Shown piece by piece: positions 1 through 11,700 of a stretch of 64,000 nt of DNA; within the stretch, counting starts at the first letter, position 1; each line of letters opens with the position of its first letter. The stretch is from Salminus brasiliensis (Eukaryota; Chordata; Actinopteri; Characiformes; Bryconidae), in the NCBI RefSeq assembly GCF_030463535.1, contig NC_132899.1:17647490-17711489 (forward strand). The letters run 5' to 3'. The notes below the pieces were generated by a model. That model ran no database searches, was not told the origin of the DNA, and was given only the letters and a program-made list of their open reading frames with translations. The position numbers were made by a program, and so were the translations under genes.

Positions 1-93
1 TAGTAGATCTCTCAAATGTAGAGATGCATTGGGTTCTGTATCATCTCTTGCTCTGCCGTGTTGACGTAGTGCTGTGGGACTGGAGAGTGCATC
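1..93 (+). promoter_or_regulatory. sfxn2: 5' leader / upstream flank of sfxn2
   Basis: This sequence lies directly upstream of the sfxn2 start codon. A pyrimidine-containing stretch ends in AG at 69-70, so the coding exon could begin at 71 with a non-coding first exon to the left of the window; this would match my recollection that human SFXN2 has a non-coding first exon. No TATA box or CpG cluster is visible. The promoter is therefore probably outside the window. Confidence 0.4.
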
Positions 94-3000
94 ATGGTGG
101 CTGTGACTGGCTTTAATATTGATGCCCCACGATGGGATCAGTCCACGTTTATGGGACGTCTCAAACATTTCTTCAACATTACGGACTGCCGCACCGCCCT
201 CCTGTCTGACTCCAAACTGGATGAAGCTAAAGCCTTAGTAGAGAGCTGCAGGTAAACCCAATCTCACCAAAATTAACCTAGAAAATGAGTAATCTGATAA
301 TCAGATTCTCCCTGATCATCTTTCAAGTTGTTTATATTTACTCTACTCGCAGCTTAACTGCGTGAATCATGAACAGTTCAACAAGATTTCAGATTTACTT
401 GAATTGATGATCAAATTATGAATTAGGCTTGTGCAGATCAGCTAAGTGGCGCTCTCTTTCGTTCTCCTGAATGCTCTGTTTTTCTGGTTTCCCCTCCCCT
501 GCTTCTGTCTTTGCGTCTCTCCAGAGCAGGGTCTACCCCTCCTGGTACCACTGTGGAACAGCTGCATTATGCCAAGAAGCTCTATGACTCAGCATTTCAC
601 CCTGACACTGGCGACAGGATGAACCTGATTGGCAGAATGTCTTTCCAAGTGCCTGGGGGCATGGCCATCACTGGGTTCATGCTGCAGTTCTACAGGTCCC
701 CAATCCCTTATGATTAGAGAAAATGTTTAGTTATTGAAATGAAGATGCTTAGTTTTTGTTTTGACACCATGTCAGTGATCATATTTACCAGTGGCACCTT
801 TCTGTCCTTGTTTTGGAGCTTAAATGATGATTATGATGATGATGATTTCTGGATGTTGCATGTATATTAATAGCTGTTACTCCTTCAGGACAGTTCCTGC
901 TGTGGTGTTTTGGCAGTGGGTTAATCAGTCCTTCAATGCTCTAGTCAACTACACCAACCGCAATGCTGCTTCTCCGATCACACCAAAGTAAGACCCTTGG
1001 ATTTTTCCACATGTTTCTTTTTAATCAGTGTGTGGTAGTCAATGTGATAATTGTTGTCAGATTGACTGATTTCATTTGTGGAATTATGGAAGTGTCTGTA
1101 CATCTTGCAAATGGTGTAGTAGATTCTGTGTAATCAGTTGTCTGCTGTGTCTTCCTACCTCCTCCAGGCAGATTGGTGTGGCTTATGCAACAGCGACAAG
1201 CACTGCATTGGCCACTGCTGTGGGTCTGAACCTCTACACAAAGGTACTTCCAGTCTCAGTCAGTCATGGATGCATGTAAAAATGAATATTTTAATATTTG
1301 GTTTAACAAACTAACCATTATCTATATTAGAATATGTTAAACTGTTGTCACTTGAGACAACAAATTAGAAAGGGAACTGAGCCGTCTTAACACATAATAA
1401 TTAATGTTGGTGCTAATTGCTGTCTCTGCAGAAAGCTCCGCCTCTGGTGGCTCGCTGGGTGCCTTTTGTAGCCGTGGCTGCAGCTAACTGTGTAAACATC
1501 CCCATGATGAGGCAACAGTGAGTCCTGTATTGTTTAATGATATCTATGTATTCTGCATTAGCCAGTGCCGTCTTACCATGTCCACATTTCTTCCTTGGCA
1601 TGCAGGGAAATCCTGAATGGCATTGCAGTCACAGATGAAAATGACAATAAGCTTGGCCACTCAAGGGTATGTAATATTGGTAATGCTGCTTTTTTCTAAG
1701 AAGCAGATTTGCAAAGCAGATGCTTGGGGGAGAACTGGAACCTCTGGGTATTTCTGCTGGCACCTGGTTTGGTGTTCTATTACATTGGCACCCTACATTA
1801 AAATGTTCTTCATCCGAGGAGTTCATACCAGCCTGTAATGAGTTTTTTTTTTCAAAAACTTTTCAAACTGTAACACACTTGACCAAAGTTATAAGTAGTG
1901 TCATTGAGACTTTATAAACGCAAGGCTTTTCTGGATAGTCCAGAGTCTAAGTATACTAAAACTGACAATGGGTCAGTCAAAGCATCCTGGCCACTTCTTG
2001 TTATATTAGTTCTTGTTGTATTACGTCTTAACGTTTAATGGAAGGCAATGCAAAACAAACAAAAACAATTATTAATTTTCATTCATAAAAGTCATTTTGG
2101 AGCATTTCTATTGGTCAGTTCATCGTGATCAATTTTGACACAATTTAAAGAACAACTTCCAGATTCAAATTATGTAAAAAAAAAAAAATGACAGCGACAA
2201 TATATTTTTATATTAGGAAGGTTACAGTTGCAGTCACGCTATTCAGTGTTTCAGTCGCACTATGGTATTTTGTCTATATTGTGCAGCTGTGACTTTAAGA
2301 ACACAAGAAAACTGTCCCAACGTATATGCAAGATCCTGTAGTCCCTAATTACCTGCCTCAGGTGTGTTTGGAGGTGGAACAACTCAAACATAGACTGGCT
2401 GCACGTCCTTGGAGAGCAGATTACACACAGCGGCTAAATTGTAGTAGGTTGTGATAAGATCAAGCCTTTTCACACTGTTCAGATAATCAGGTCTATTCCA
2501 TTCCTTCTCTTTGTCACAGAAAGCAGCAGTGAAGGGCATCACCCAGGTGGTCATTTCTCGAATCACCATGGCAGCGCCAGGCATGAGTAAGTACGGGCAG
2601 ACGGCAATTAAAAGAAAGGGTTGGTTCTGTGGCAGAGTGGCAGTAGTGTTTAGTGAATGCTAAACCGGAATATTGCACGGCACCCCTCCATGTTCCACTA
2701 ATATGCCGGATGTGATTGATTCCTCTACATGTAGTAAAATAGTAAAGACCGTGGCCCTTATTCGTGGAAGTTGTGTATGTGTATAGTCAAAAACAGATTT
2801 ATTTTATTTAAAAAAAATTTGTAAAATACTAATTGCACTAATAATAATAGGTAATTCACTTCGACATGCAAGTGAAAATGTGAATTGACTTTTATTTAAA
2901 AAATAATAATTATTAGCTCATTAGTCTATATGCTTTCTTTAGAAATGATATAAGTAAGGCTCTATTAATTAATTCCACCTTTGTTTAAACGTCAATGTAG

Positions 3001-4791
3001 CTAAAAAAAACATAAAATAAACATAAATATAAATGACTAAGGCATCCAGTCAGGGTCTTAAAAATAAAATCTGGTGTCCATCATGTCTTACACACAAAAA
3101 TGACCACCCAACTTATGCATATTCGGGCACTCTTGGCCATTTTTTCTTAATTAGGAAGTAGCGACCACAGCCTCTGTACCTAATCAAACCTAAAACCCCC
3201 AAAAAAGTCTAATGCACAGTTACTGTGCTATTTATAACAATAATAATAATAATAATAATTATCAAAATAATCAGTGTGGGCATGTCGCCATTTGTAATTA
3301 GGCATAAGCATATAAGGCATAGAGACCTGTCACCAGTTCTAATTATGAGCTGTAGGCTGAATCTGATTTCCAAGCTTGATCAATTCTCTGACTCTTTAAA
3401 GCTGGTGCTAACACTTCTCAAACATGGGCTCCTCTAAGCAATGGTCTAAAGATCTGAAAACAAAAGTCATGGATGCCTACAAGGGCAAGGCAAGGGGAGC
3501 TGTGGAGGTTAAGATGAGTTCTGGAAGACCAGAAAAACTCTTAGAGCTTGTATGCTGGTAAGACTGGCAATTCAAAGCCCCCATATGACTGCCCAGAAGC
3601 TGAAAAAAGGTTTAGCTAAATAAGATGGGCTGTGCACTCTTCCACTGTGTAGCTTTGCTTGCATAAACATATTATTCATGGAGAATACATTATTCTAAGA
3701 AGAATGACAATTCTGCCAAAGGGAGTGTTCCAAACTCCTGTAATGTTTGCACGGGCCACAGTGATTTTGAGATTTTGATGTTATGAAAGACAGAGTAACT
3801 GTACATTTTTGTTTTTTAGTGTATCTACAGAAGCTGTGTTTACTACGTCTCAGTTTAAAGAAATTAATAAATCTGGTCAAGGATGTTTAAACTTTTGCGT
3901 AGGACTGTATGACTGTCTGTAGTAACGAGTCTGAGTTACTGAGTGAGTAGTTTAGAAGTATATACTCATTTTGTGCAACTGATGAATTTGAGCAAGAGAG
4001 AAGAGTAGACAATAGGCATTTGGCATGCATTGAAGCCAATAAAGGTCAGTCCTGACTTGTTTTGCTTTCTTTCTTTACAGTTATTCTCCCTATTATAATG
4101 CAGAGACTAGAGAAATACAGGTTTATGCAGGTAGGTATGATGGTGTGTTCTTTTACTGAACAATCAGAAAAAACAAAAAGGAATGTCTGTTAGACCTTAC
4201 ATTTTTTTTCTACATTTTTCTTTTGTATACTAAGCTGTTAAAATAGCGCTTCATTTGTGTATGTATGTTTTCCCAGAGGATTACATTTCTCCATGCACCT
4301 TTGCAAGTGATGATGGTGGGAGTATTGTAAGTAATACTCATTTCTTTGCATAATATTCATAGTGATTAGCAAATTAGCAACTGTTACTGTCTGTATACCA
4401 CACTGTCAATCATCATCTGGCTATGCAAGGTTGTTGCAAAAACCAAACATCCCTCATCAGCTGTCCTCTCTGTCTTTCAGCCTGATCTTCATGGTGCCTG
4501 CAGCCTGTTCACTGTTTCCACAGAGATGGTAAATGTCAGAATTAAGGCCAATTAAAACTTAATCCCAGACATTTCACTTGATGAAATCATGACCACAGCA
4601 TGGATAATAGTACACATCAACTAACCTGTAATTAGCATGTGCTGGACACATCTCTGTAAAAGAACCTGATCCAATTCCTTCTGTTTTGCAGCTCTATGGC
4701 TGTTTCCAAGCTGGAGCCAGAGCTCAGAGAGTCCATCCTCTCCCAGTATGGTGACAATGTCAAATATGTCTACTTCAACAAGGGCTTGTGA
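94..4791 (+). CDS. sfxn2: sideroflexin-2, complete, 11 coding exons
   Basis: Sideroflexins are multi-pass mitochondrial inner-membrane carriers; SFXN1 and SFXN3 transport serine for one-carbon metabolism, and SFXN2 is linked to mitochondrial iron and heme balance. Coding exons are 94-251, 525-695, 889-987, 1168-1243, 1432-1517, 1606-1666, 2520-2586, 4081-4130, 4277-4326, 4481-4528 and 4692-4791. All junctions are GT-AG and in frame, giving 966 nt and 321 aa (human SFXN2 is about 322). The N-terminus has the SFXN2-type [11 protein letters not shown] block near residues 6-16. The family HPDTG motif is at residues 78-82, [19 protein letters not shown] follows, and the protein ends YVYFNKGL. The [11 protein letters not shown] and PGTxVEQL wording fits SFXN2 rather than SFXN1/3. 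The seventh intron (2587-4080) holds a decayed Tc1-like element and the sixth (1667-2519) a repeat copy. No frameshift or missing exon is seen. Confidence 0.96.
2000..2215. repeat. interspersed repeat copy 1, sfxn2 intron
   Basis: The core at 2091-2116 (GTCATTTTGGAGCATTTCTA, then TTGGTC) is repeated exactly at 5745-5770. It recurs, diverged and inverted, near 42361-42380 and 43231-43255. The following A-rich tail and the words around 2180-2200 (GACAGCGACAATA) are echoed by the inverted copies. I do not recognise the family. Confidence 0.6.
2587..3236. other. sfxn2 intron sequence, AT-rich
   Basis: AT-rich intron DNA with no supported coding or RNA feature. It leads into a short trinucleotide run and then the Tc1-like remnant. 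Confidence 0.5.
3237..3260. repeat. (AAT)n microsatellite
   Basis: A short, nearly perfect AAT run of about eight units in an sfxn2 intron. Confidence 0.85.
3400..3912 (+). mobile_element. degraded Tc1/mariner-like element, internally deleted
   Basis: From about 3425 the sequence reads like the N-terminal end of a fish Tc1-type transposase ([10 protein letters not shown]...VMDAYKGKA...). An SGRPEK block and a HMTAQKL-like block near 3580-3610 follow, then multiple stops and frame breaks. The 3' end carries AACTTTTGCGTAGGACTGTA at 3891-3910, a typical terminal string of this group. The central catalytic DDE region is missing. The left boundary is not clear and the element is certainly dead. 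Confidence 0.65.
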
Positions 4792-5082
4792 CACCCTGAT
4801 TCTCCTAGGATTTGAGGGACAGCACTGTATGGAGCAACCTTATTTTCTGCAGACCTGTAGGACATCTTGTCTTTTTTTTGTTTTTTGTTTTTTTATTTTG
4901 AGAAAAATCTTAAGAAGAAAATTAATGGCATGAAGTTTGGGCCTCAGTCCACTTCCTAAAGACCTCTAGACTGCGTGTTTTCACTACTCCACCTCTCAAC
5001 ACTCAAACCAACTATGGCAGGTAAAAAGCTTTAGAATACTGATTACCTGGCCCTGGTAAGTTACAAGCTGGAATTGAATAAA
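4792..5082 (+). other. sfxn2: sfxn2 3' untranslated region with poly(A) signal
   Basis: This is the region after the TGA stop at 4789-4791. A canonical AATAAA lies at 5077-5082, followed by GT-rich sequence near 5110-5130, consistent with a cleavage site shortly after 5082. An ATTAAA near 5574 is a possible distal alternative. Confidence 0.6.
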
Positions 5083-6885
5083 ATCTAAACTGAGAGTCCT
5101 AGTGAAATGGGTTGAGTATGGATTGGAAACATTGGTTTACATCGATGAATACACTGAAAATGATTTGAATCACTTTATTTGGACTATTTACAGTTTTGTT
5201 TTGTTTTTTAAAGACAGAGTTTTTATTGGACCAATCTGCTGAAATTGGACAGTAAGCCTTTCTTGATGCCTGTAGTCAGTGTTATATAATTCTGTTGTAA
5301 TTCTGTCTGATGTTTTACAGCCATTCTTGGTTGTGGATAAGGAGAGTGTGTGTGCAATGATTGTGTTCAGCATACTCTCAGGAACTTTTAATTTAAAGGT
5401 TTTAAGCTTTAAGGCTTCCTTTAGCACAGTTCAAGGACATGTTTACTGTAGAATTATTCATAATAGCAACCAATCAGAGTACAAGATGTTACAATGTGTG
5501 TAAGGCCAAATGTATGAATACGGTTTGCATTATGGGAGCCTGTTAATGACCAGTGTTCACATTGTGCCTTATATTAAAAAGACCTTGAAATAGAACATGT
5601 TGTCCTACTTTTTCACCAATTCCATGCACACTTTGTTAGGTACAGTGCTTGGTCTCAGTTTTGAACACATGAACACATTATATCACCTTTACAAAAGAAC
5701 AAAAAAACCTTTGTAGTTTTCAATGGAAGTAAATGGCATTCCAAGTCATTTTGGAGCATTTCTATTGGTCACGACATAATGTAAAGAACAATGGTCAGAT
5801 TTACATTATGTCAAAATATAAAAAAATAAAAACAAAAATGGAGATACAAGGGTTTGGCCTGACAGCTACTATCTTAACTTAAGTAGGGAATTTTGGAAGT
5901 AGTTCTGGATGCAGGTGCAATTTCACAGTCTCGCCACAAGAGGGAAGTGTCTAATCTGTAATAATGGACTGAGTAACAGTCTTCAGGGTGGGAATGTGAT
6001 GTGTTTGTGTTGTCTCAGTAAGAGGAAGCTGCAGTCCTCATGTGCATGCAGTTCTGGGCTGTTTACTACCTGTAATAAATCCAACATGCAGGGATCAGCA
6101 AAGTTCACGTCATTAAACGTGCGCTTCGGGAAGGACTTCCACGTGCTAAATGGAACACCAAACTGTAGCAACGTAACAGACAGACTCTATGTTCTTTAAC
6201 TTTTCTTTTATTTGATAATACTGTATATTTGCCCATCGAGTGAACATCCACATAAGAATTACACATAAAAGCATCAAAGACATGCATAGTCTGGTTCTCA
6301 TCATACCGCTGCTCTCTCATGTGGTTCACACACACACAAGAGCTCTCAAATTTCTGTACTTTCAGCAAATCTTCAAGAGAAAGACAAAAGACTGGTAAAA
6401 ATAACACACCATATAAACCAAAGGTAATGACACAGTAAAAATGTAGAAACATGGCAACAACAAACATTTAAATTATGCCATTTATATTCCATTACATTTA
6501 ATACAAAGCAGTTAAGTAGATATAGCAGGATGCATATTAAATATTGCCAACGTTACCCTCGTCGATTTATGCGCTTGTTTATGGCGAGTTTTCAAAAGGT
6601 AAGAAGATTACAGAGAAAGGTTTTAATTTAAAGCACGCCTCTGAATACTGTAAGCTGGTCAGACAGCTCAATACACATTTTCTTCAACTCTGCGTCAGCC
6701 ACAAAGTCAGCTGGTTAGGCCAACACAGAAAAGCCATCAGTTCTGAGTAATACTCATGTTGATGCAGCTTTCTGTTTGGTATACGTCACTGTATTGATTT
6801 TGTACAGCTTTAAAAGTACCTTTAAAACGAATTGCCCCGTACACATAACAGCGTTTGTTAAATTGCAGGAATATTGAAATCCACC
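5083..6885. other. intergenic, between convergent sfxn2 and timp2
   Basis: No coding exon is recognised. It contains repeat copy 2 (5720-5840). Part of the right side may belong to a long timp2 3' UTR. Confidence 0.4.
5720..5840. repeat. interspersed repeat copy 2
   Basis: The 26-bp core at 5745-5770 is identical to 2091-2116 and is followed by a similar A-rich stretch. It is the same unnamed family as the copies at 2000-2215, 42215-42381 and 43105-43270. Confidence 0.6.
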
Positions 6886-8766
6886 TTTATTAACTGTCCC
6901 CAACCCACCAAAGTGTTTGTTTTCCTCCATTCCACAGTGGTCCCCTCTCTCTGTCTCCTTCTTTCCTCCCCTCCCTCCCTCTCTCAATCTGACCGCATTG
7001 TGGCACCATGGTCCACCCTGACAAAATGCCTAGCAACTACTACCCTCACACCTTTCTCTCCATCAGTCACATGACTTGGCAGTGCCCAATCAGGGGACAG
7101 TTGCAACAACATAATTCACCATGCTTTCCTCCCAGACTGCCAATAAACAGAGTTTATCGACCTCACAGAGGGAAGAAACCTGTCTTTGTTTTCTCTCTCT
7201 CTCTCTTTCTCTCCTCTCTCTCCCAAAGCAGAAGAATCTATGAAAGCTATAGAACTGTGTGCCTTTCGCTTGTTAATCCAATCAGCATTGTAACTGTAGA
7301 GTAAAGCTGGGGGGGTGGGGGTGTCTTCCCATTACCATGGCAACTAAAGTCTTACGTAGGCCTTCCTCTTGGAGTCCCATGAAACATGTTCTTGTGGCAC
7401 GTCAACTATCAAACAATATGCAGAGAAGGTGATAATAGCACGCTACAACACGAGACTGGAGACTTTTCCTGTCAAGCATCTGTAACTGAGATCTCTGTCT
7501 CACTAACCTAAGCCCTATAGGAACGACGTCACAAAAACAGCTGCTAGATAAGCATAAAGGCATTCAATGACGTTCTCGTGAAAGAAGGGAGAAGAGAAGA
7601 GTTACAAATCCTGATAAGAGGATTCAATCCTCCTGTAGCGATTCCCACAAAAAAGTGCAAAGTTCAATCAGGATGAAGACTGATTTCAGAGAAATGACTT
7701 TTCAAAAGGCAGATATCTAACATAAAAAAAGAAACCCGAAACAAAAACGACCAAAAAAATAATAAAATAAACAGCAGACAAATGTATACATGTAGTTTAG
7801 GGAGATAAAGGGTTAAAGGAGTATAGAGGCAGGGACAGAATCAGTTAGTAGAAGCACTTGAAAAGGAAACGAGGACACAAGGCAAGCAGACTCCCTTTCC
7901 ATTACACAATACCATATTCCAAATTAGGAAGGAACTAAAAGTATCCTGCCAAAAAGTGTTTAAGTGTTGTTAAGGTACTGCCTTATTGTTCCTTCTTTTT
8001 CCTACCAGGGGCTTAAAGGTCCCTCAGGTTTTTGTTATTAAAAGCAAAGAGGATCCACTTCTGTGGAGAAAGAAAAAAAAAAAGAAAAACAAACTTGTAC
8101 CCATGTACTAGAGTTACACATTCTGGAATTTGGTCAGCAGCAAACTGAAGCTTTGTCCCACATAAATCAATGCGGAGTGACACCGACTTTGGTCTCTAAT
8201 TTTCCTTTTCCTAAAACCCCATGCATCTGCCTGTTTTCTCGCTCTTCGTTTGGTCTCAGTTCATCTTTGAACTATCTGGGAAGTCCTGCCTCACCATTTA
8301 TCTGACTGGACCAATTGCTGGCATTGCTTTGGGAAACTACACTAAGCAAGAGTAATATTTTAGCTGTCTCTATATTTGGGGTTTGGACAAAGACTTTCAA
8401 TAATTCAAGATGTGAAACGAGCTTTGTGAGACTGATAGGCCATTTCAGCTGTTTAAGGAAAGAAAGATTAAGCGCTGTCAGGGGCAGAAAGTGCTCACAA
8501 ATCAGGATTGTCCGTCATATAATGGTTGGAGGATTTTGAGTTCAAGCCTTGGGAGAAGAAACCACATCAGCATTTGACCAGTTGCCACTAGTTCATGTTA
8601 TCTAGTCCACTAGTTTCGTTATCTAATGAAGACTGTAAGCTAATCTATACTTTAGCATTTTAATTGGGTGCAGTGATCTCTTTTTCGTTTGTTCTGCCTT
8701 ATGTCGGATCTTTAGTATATGGGATTTTAAAGAATGTCAGATAGTGGAGAGAGGTATGGAGCTGGA
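6886..8766 (-). other. timp2: probable timp2 3' untranslated region
   Basis: This is the sequence downstream of the timp2 stop on the minus strand. The nearest clear minus-strand AATAAA downstream of the stop (plus-strand TTTATT) is at 6886-6891, which would give a 3' UTR of about 1.9 kb. TIMP2 transcripts are known to use long 3' UTRs. The 3' end is inferred only, and a closer non-canonical signal is possible. A short CT-rich run at 7190-7225 lies inside. Confidence 0.35.
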
Positions 8767-11700
8767 TTACGGGTCCTCGCTGTCCAGGAACTCTTTCTTG
8801 GGTGGAGCACTTCCACGATACCAGGCACATGAACCATCTCCTCTCTTGATGCAGGCGTAGTGGTCAGACTGGCGTCCATGGATGATCTTCTCTGTCACCC
8901 AGTCTGTCCACAAGCACTCCTCCGGGGTGCTGACCTCACATGGGAAGGCCGCACAGCGGGTAATCTGGTTGCAACGATAATATGACTGTTAAACTCTGTA
9001 CACTCTGTAATAGCACTACTAGAATTTCCTTCTGCTCATTAAAGGGTCTATGTTCTACATATTCTGTATTTTTACACATTAGGTACCAAGATCATCCTAA
9101 CTCATTTTAGCATTAATGTTTGCCATCCAGTCTTTATCCTTCAGAATTGAACAGGCTGATTTATTTAAGTTCCCTGTGGGAGAATGAATTGTGCCTACTT
9201 TAAAGCGCACTCTGAGCTGAAGTGTACAGAACAAACTGTTACTTTCAGGCTGAAGTCATCAGGGACGATCAGTAATTCAATGACTCATTTCACATGTCTG
9301 GATCTTTTGGAAGGTGCAATGATACATCTGCTTCCCGACAGCCAGAAACAGCTCAAAGATGAATATTTTCCCCCATATTCTGCTCCAATAACTCAAACTG
9401 TCTGCAGTAACAACACTCCTTATCACCTCAGCATCACTGTGTCGTCAAAACCACAGTGGAATCATATAAGCGGTTCAGTTGCTGCTTAGTTTCCACCTAT
9501 CGGCTGTGTGAACTGGAGAGTCGATGGTAAGTTGGTAAGTTGTGAAACTTTAACAATTCATTTTTTCATGATAGGATCTTTAGTGAAGGATTTCTGACCT
9601 TGTAAACCTAATCCTAGAGTGATTACAAAACACATTACTATAGATAATGGGAGTTATATTTGATACCATTACTTAGGGTCCTATTATACACCCTGTGCAA
9701 GGTGCGTTGTGATGCCCATTGCTAACTTACACCCCGCCAACAGTCTATTTTCACACTTTCCGCCTGCATTGTTTAAATAGCAGGGGTGCTTGCTAATACA
9801 TCTATGCCGATGGGCGTGGTGGTCTCGACATTAATGTGTGCTCAGGTAAATTTCTGGCGTATTGCTATCTTGGCAATGGAAAACACAGGCCCGCCACTGA
9901 CTGAAAACAACCTAGGCAGACGTAAGTGTTATCTTGGCAGAGAATTGTCAACACAGGCGTGCACCCCACCGCTTTGTGCCATTGAAGTAGCAATCCGCCA
10001 AAGTCAGACCGCACCTGGCTCTTAAAGGGAATGGCAAGTGACACGCTGATTGGTTTATTGCACGTTACACCCCAAACACACCCATGAATAATTAAGCGAC
10101 TTAGCACATGCCTATTGTTGCATTGCAGGGCGTACTTTTACCCGCCGTTGCGATGGCAAAGACACTGACACGCCCTAATGCCCGGCTGAGCGGCTCGCCT
10201 AAAAATCCCTAAATTGGGCCCTTAGAATCAAGATGAGAGAGAAATCAATCTGATGGAACTTCTTTGTTATTGTTATCACCTTGCAGTCGCAGCCCATCTG
10301 GTAGCGCTGGCTCAGGCTCTTCTTCTGGGTGGCACTCATGGACTCCCAGGACATATTGAGATCACACAGAGTCACGTGCATTTGTCCACTGCCGTCTGCC
10401 TTGCCTGGAGAACATGTGTCAGACAAAACAACACGTAGACACAACAGTCACTGCTGTGAAACTAGATAGAACACGTGTCATTGAGAGCACTCGGCAAGGC
10501 CAAAACTTTGTTTAGTTTAGGATCAAACTGTACCCTTTCAGGGGCAGCTAGTTTTACTATTATGGCTTCATAGAGTACTGGAGGTCAAGGCAAAGCTCTG
10601 ACTCAGTGAAAAACATGCCAAAGTCTAGGAGACAGTTGAGGAAAATGGAAAGAAACAGTATTGTATTGAACTTGACAGACAGAGAAGGAAAAAGCAGTCA
10701 AAACACACTTAAAACCCCACTTAACTTTTTAACGTTTTCTATTGAGTTTTCTTCTCTGATTTGCTCTAGTTGCAGAGTAGGAGATCTAGCGAGTGTCTTC
10801 TTTGTGGAGAATGGAATGTGTGCTTTGAAATCACAACCTCAGCAGTTACAAGCTCAGACTTCCCTCATTATGCTACCCCCCCTCCTCCCCTAAAACTTCA
10901 GCTTTAAAGGCAATTGCTACCCTGCACAGCCCTCTGCCTCGTCCAGTCTGTAATTTGGGCTATGCTGAATCAGTACGCGATGGAGAAACCAGAAGACGTC
11001 TGTGTTCATCCTTTCGTGACCTTTTATTTTCTTTGCTGTCTGATCAGCAACTCTGGAGAACTCTTGAGAGCATTCAACTTTAAATATCGTATCTAATACT
11101 GTGTATCACTCAGCTGAACGCTGCTCTCTTAAACTCCAGCAATGGGTGATAGCTTTGGAACATAAAGTAAATGGTGGTTTGTGGTTGTGACACATTAGCC
11201 TTCGCAGAACCTCAGACCCGTCACTAAAGTCCTACCATTTACCTGAGATGAGATACTCCTTCTTTCCGTTGGTGTCCAAAGTTACCCCGCACACAGCAGA
11301 TGAAGGGGCGGTAAAGATCACATCAATGTGACGATCTGGTCCTTTGAACATCTAAGAGAAAAGGTGTGTATTTATGAGCTGCAGTTTTTTTTACTAACAT
11401 ATCAAAACTCCATTCAGGAATAAAATAAATTACACGAACAGAAAACTCACACTCCTCCCTCCTCACCTTGATCTGTTTGATGTCATACTGGATCCTCTTG
11501 ATAGGGTTGCCATAAATATCATTACCAGCATTCACTTCTTTTCCTCCTACCACCTTGGCCCTGATTACTTTAACAAGCAGAGAGAGGGGTTACACTCATT
11601 AAGAGCCATACACCACATTTACTTTCCCCAAATATGTGTTGCTTTGAGCGATGTCTTAGAGGAACCTTTTTTGGTTCCATAAAGAACCATTTCCATAAAG

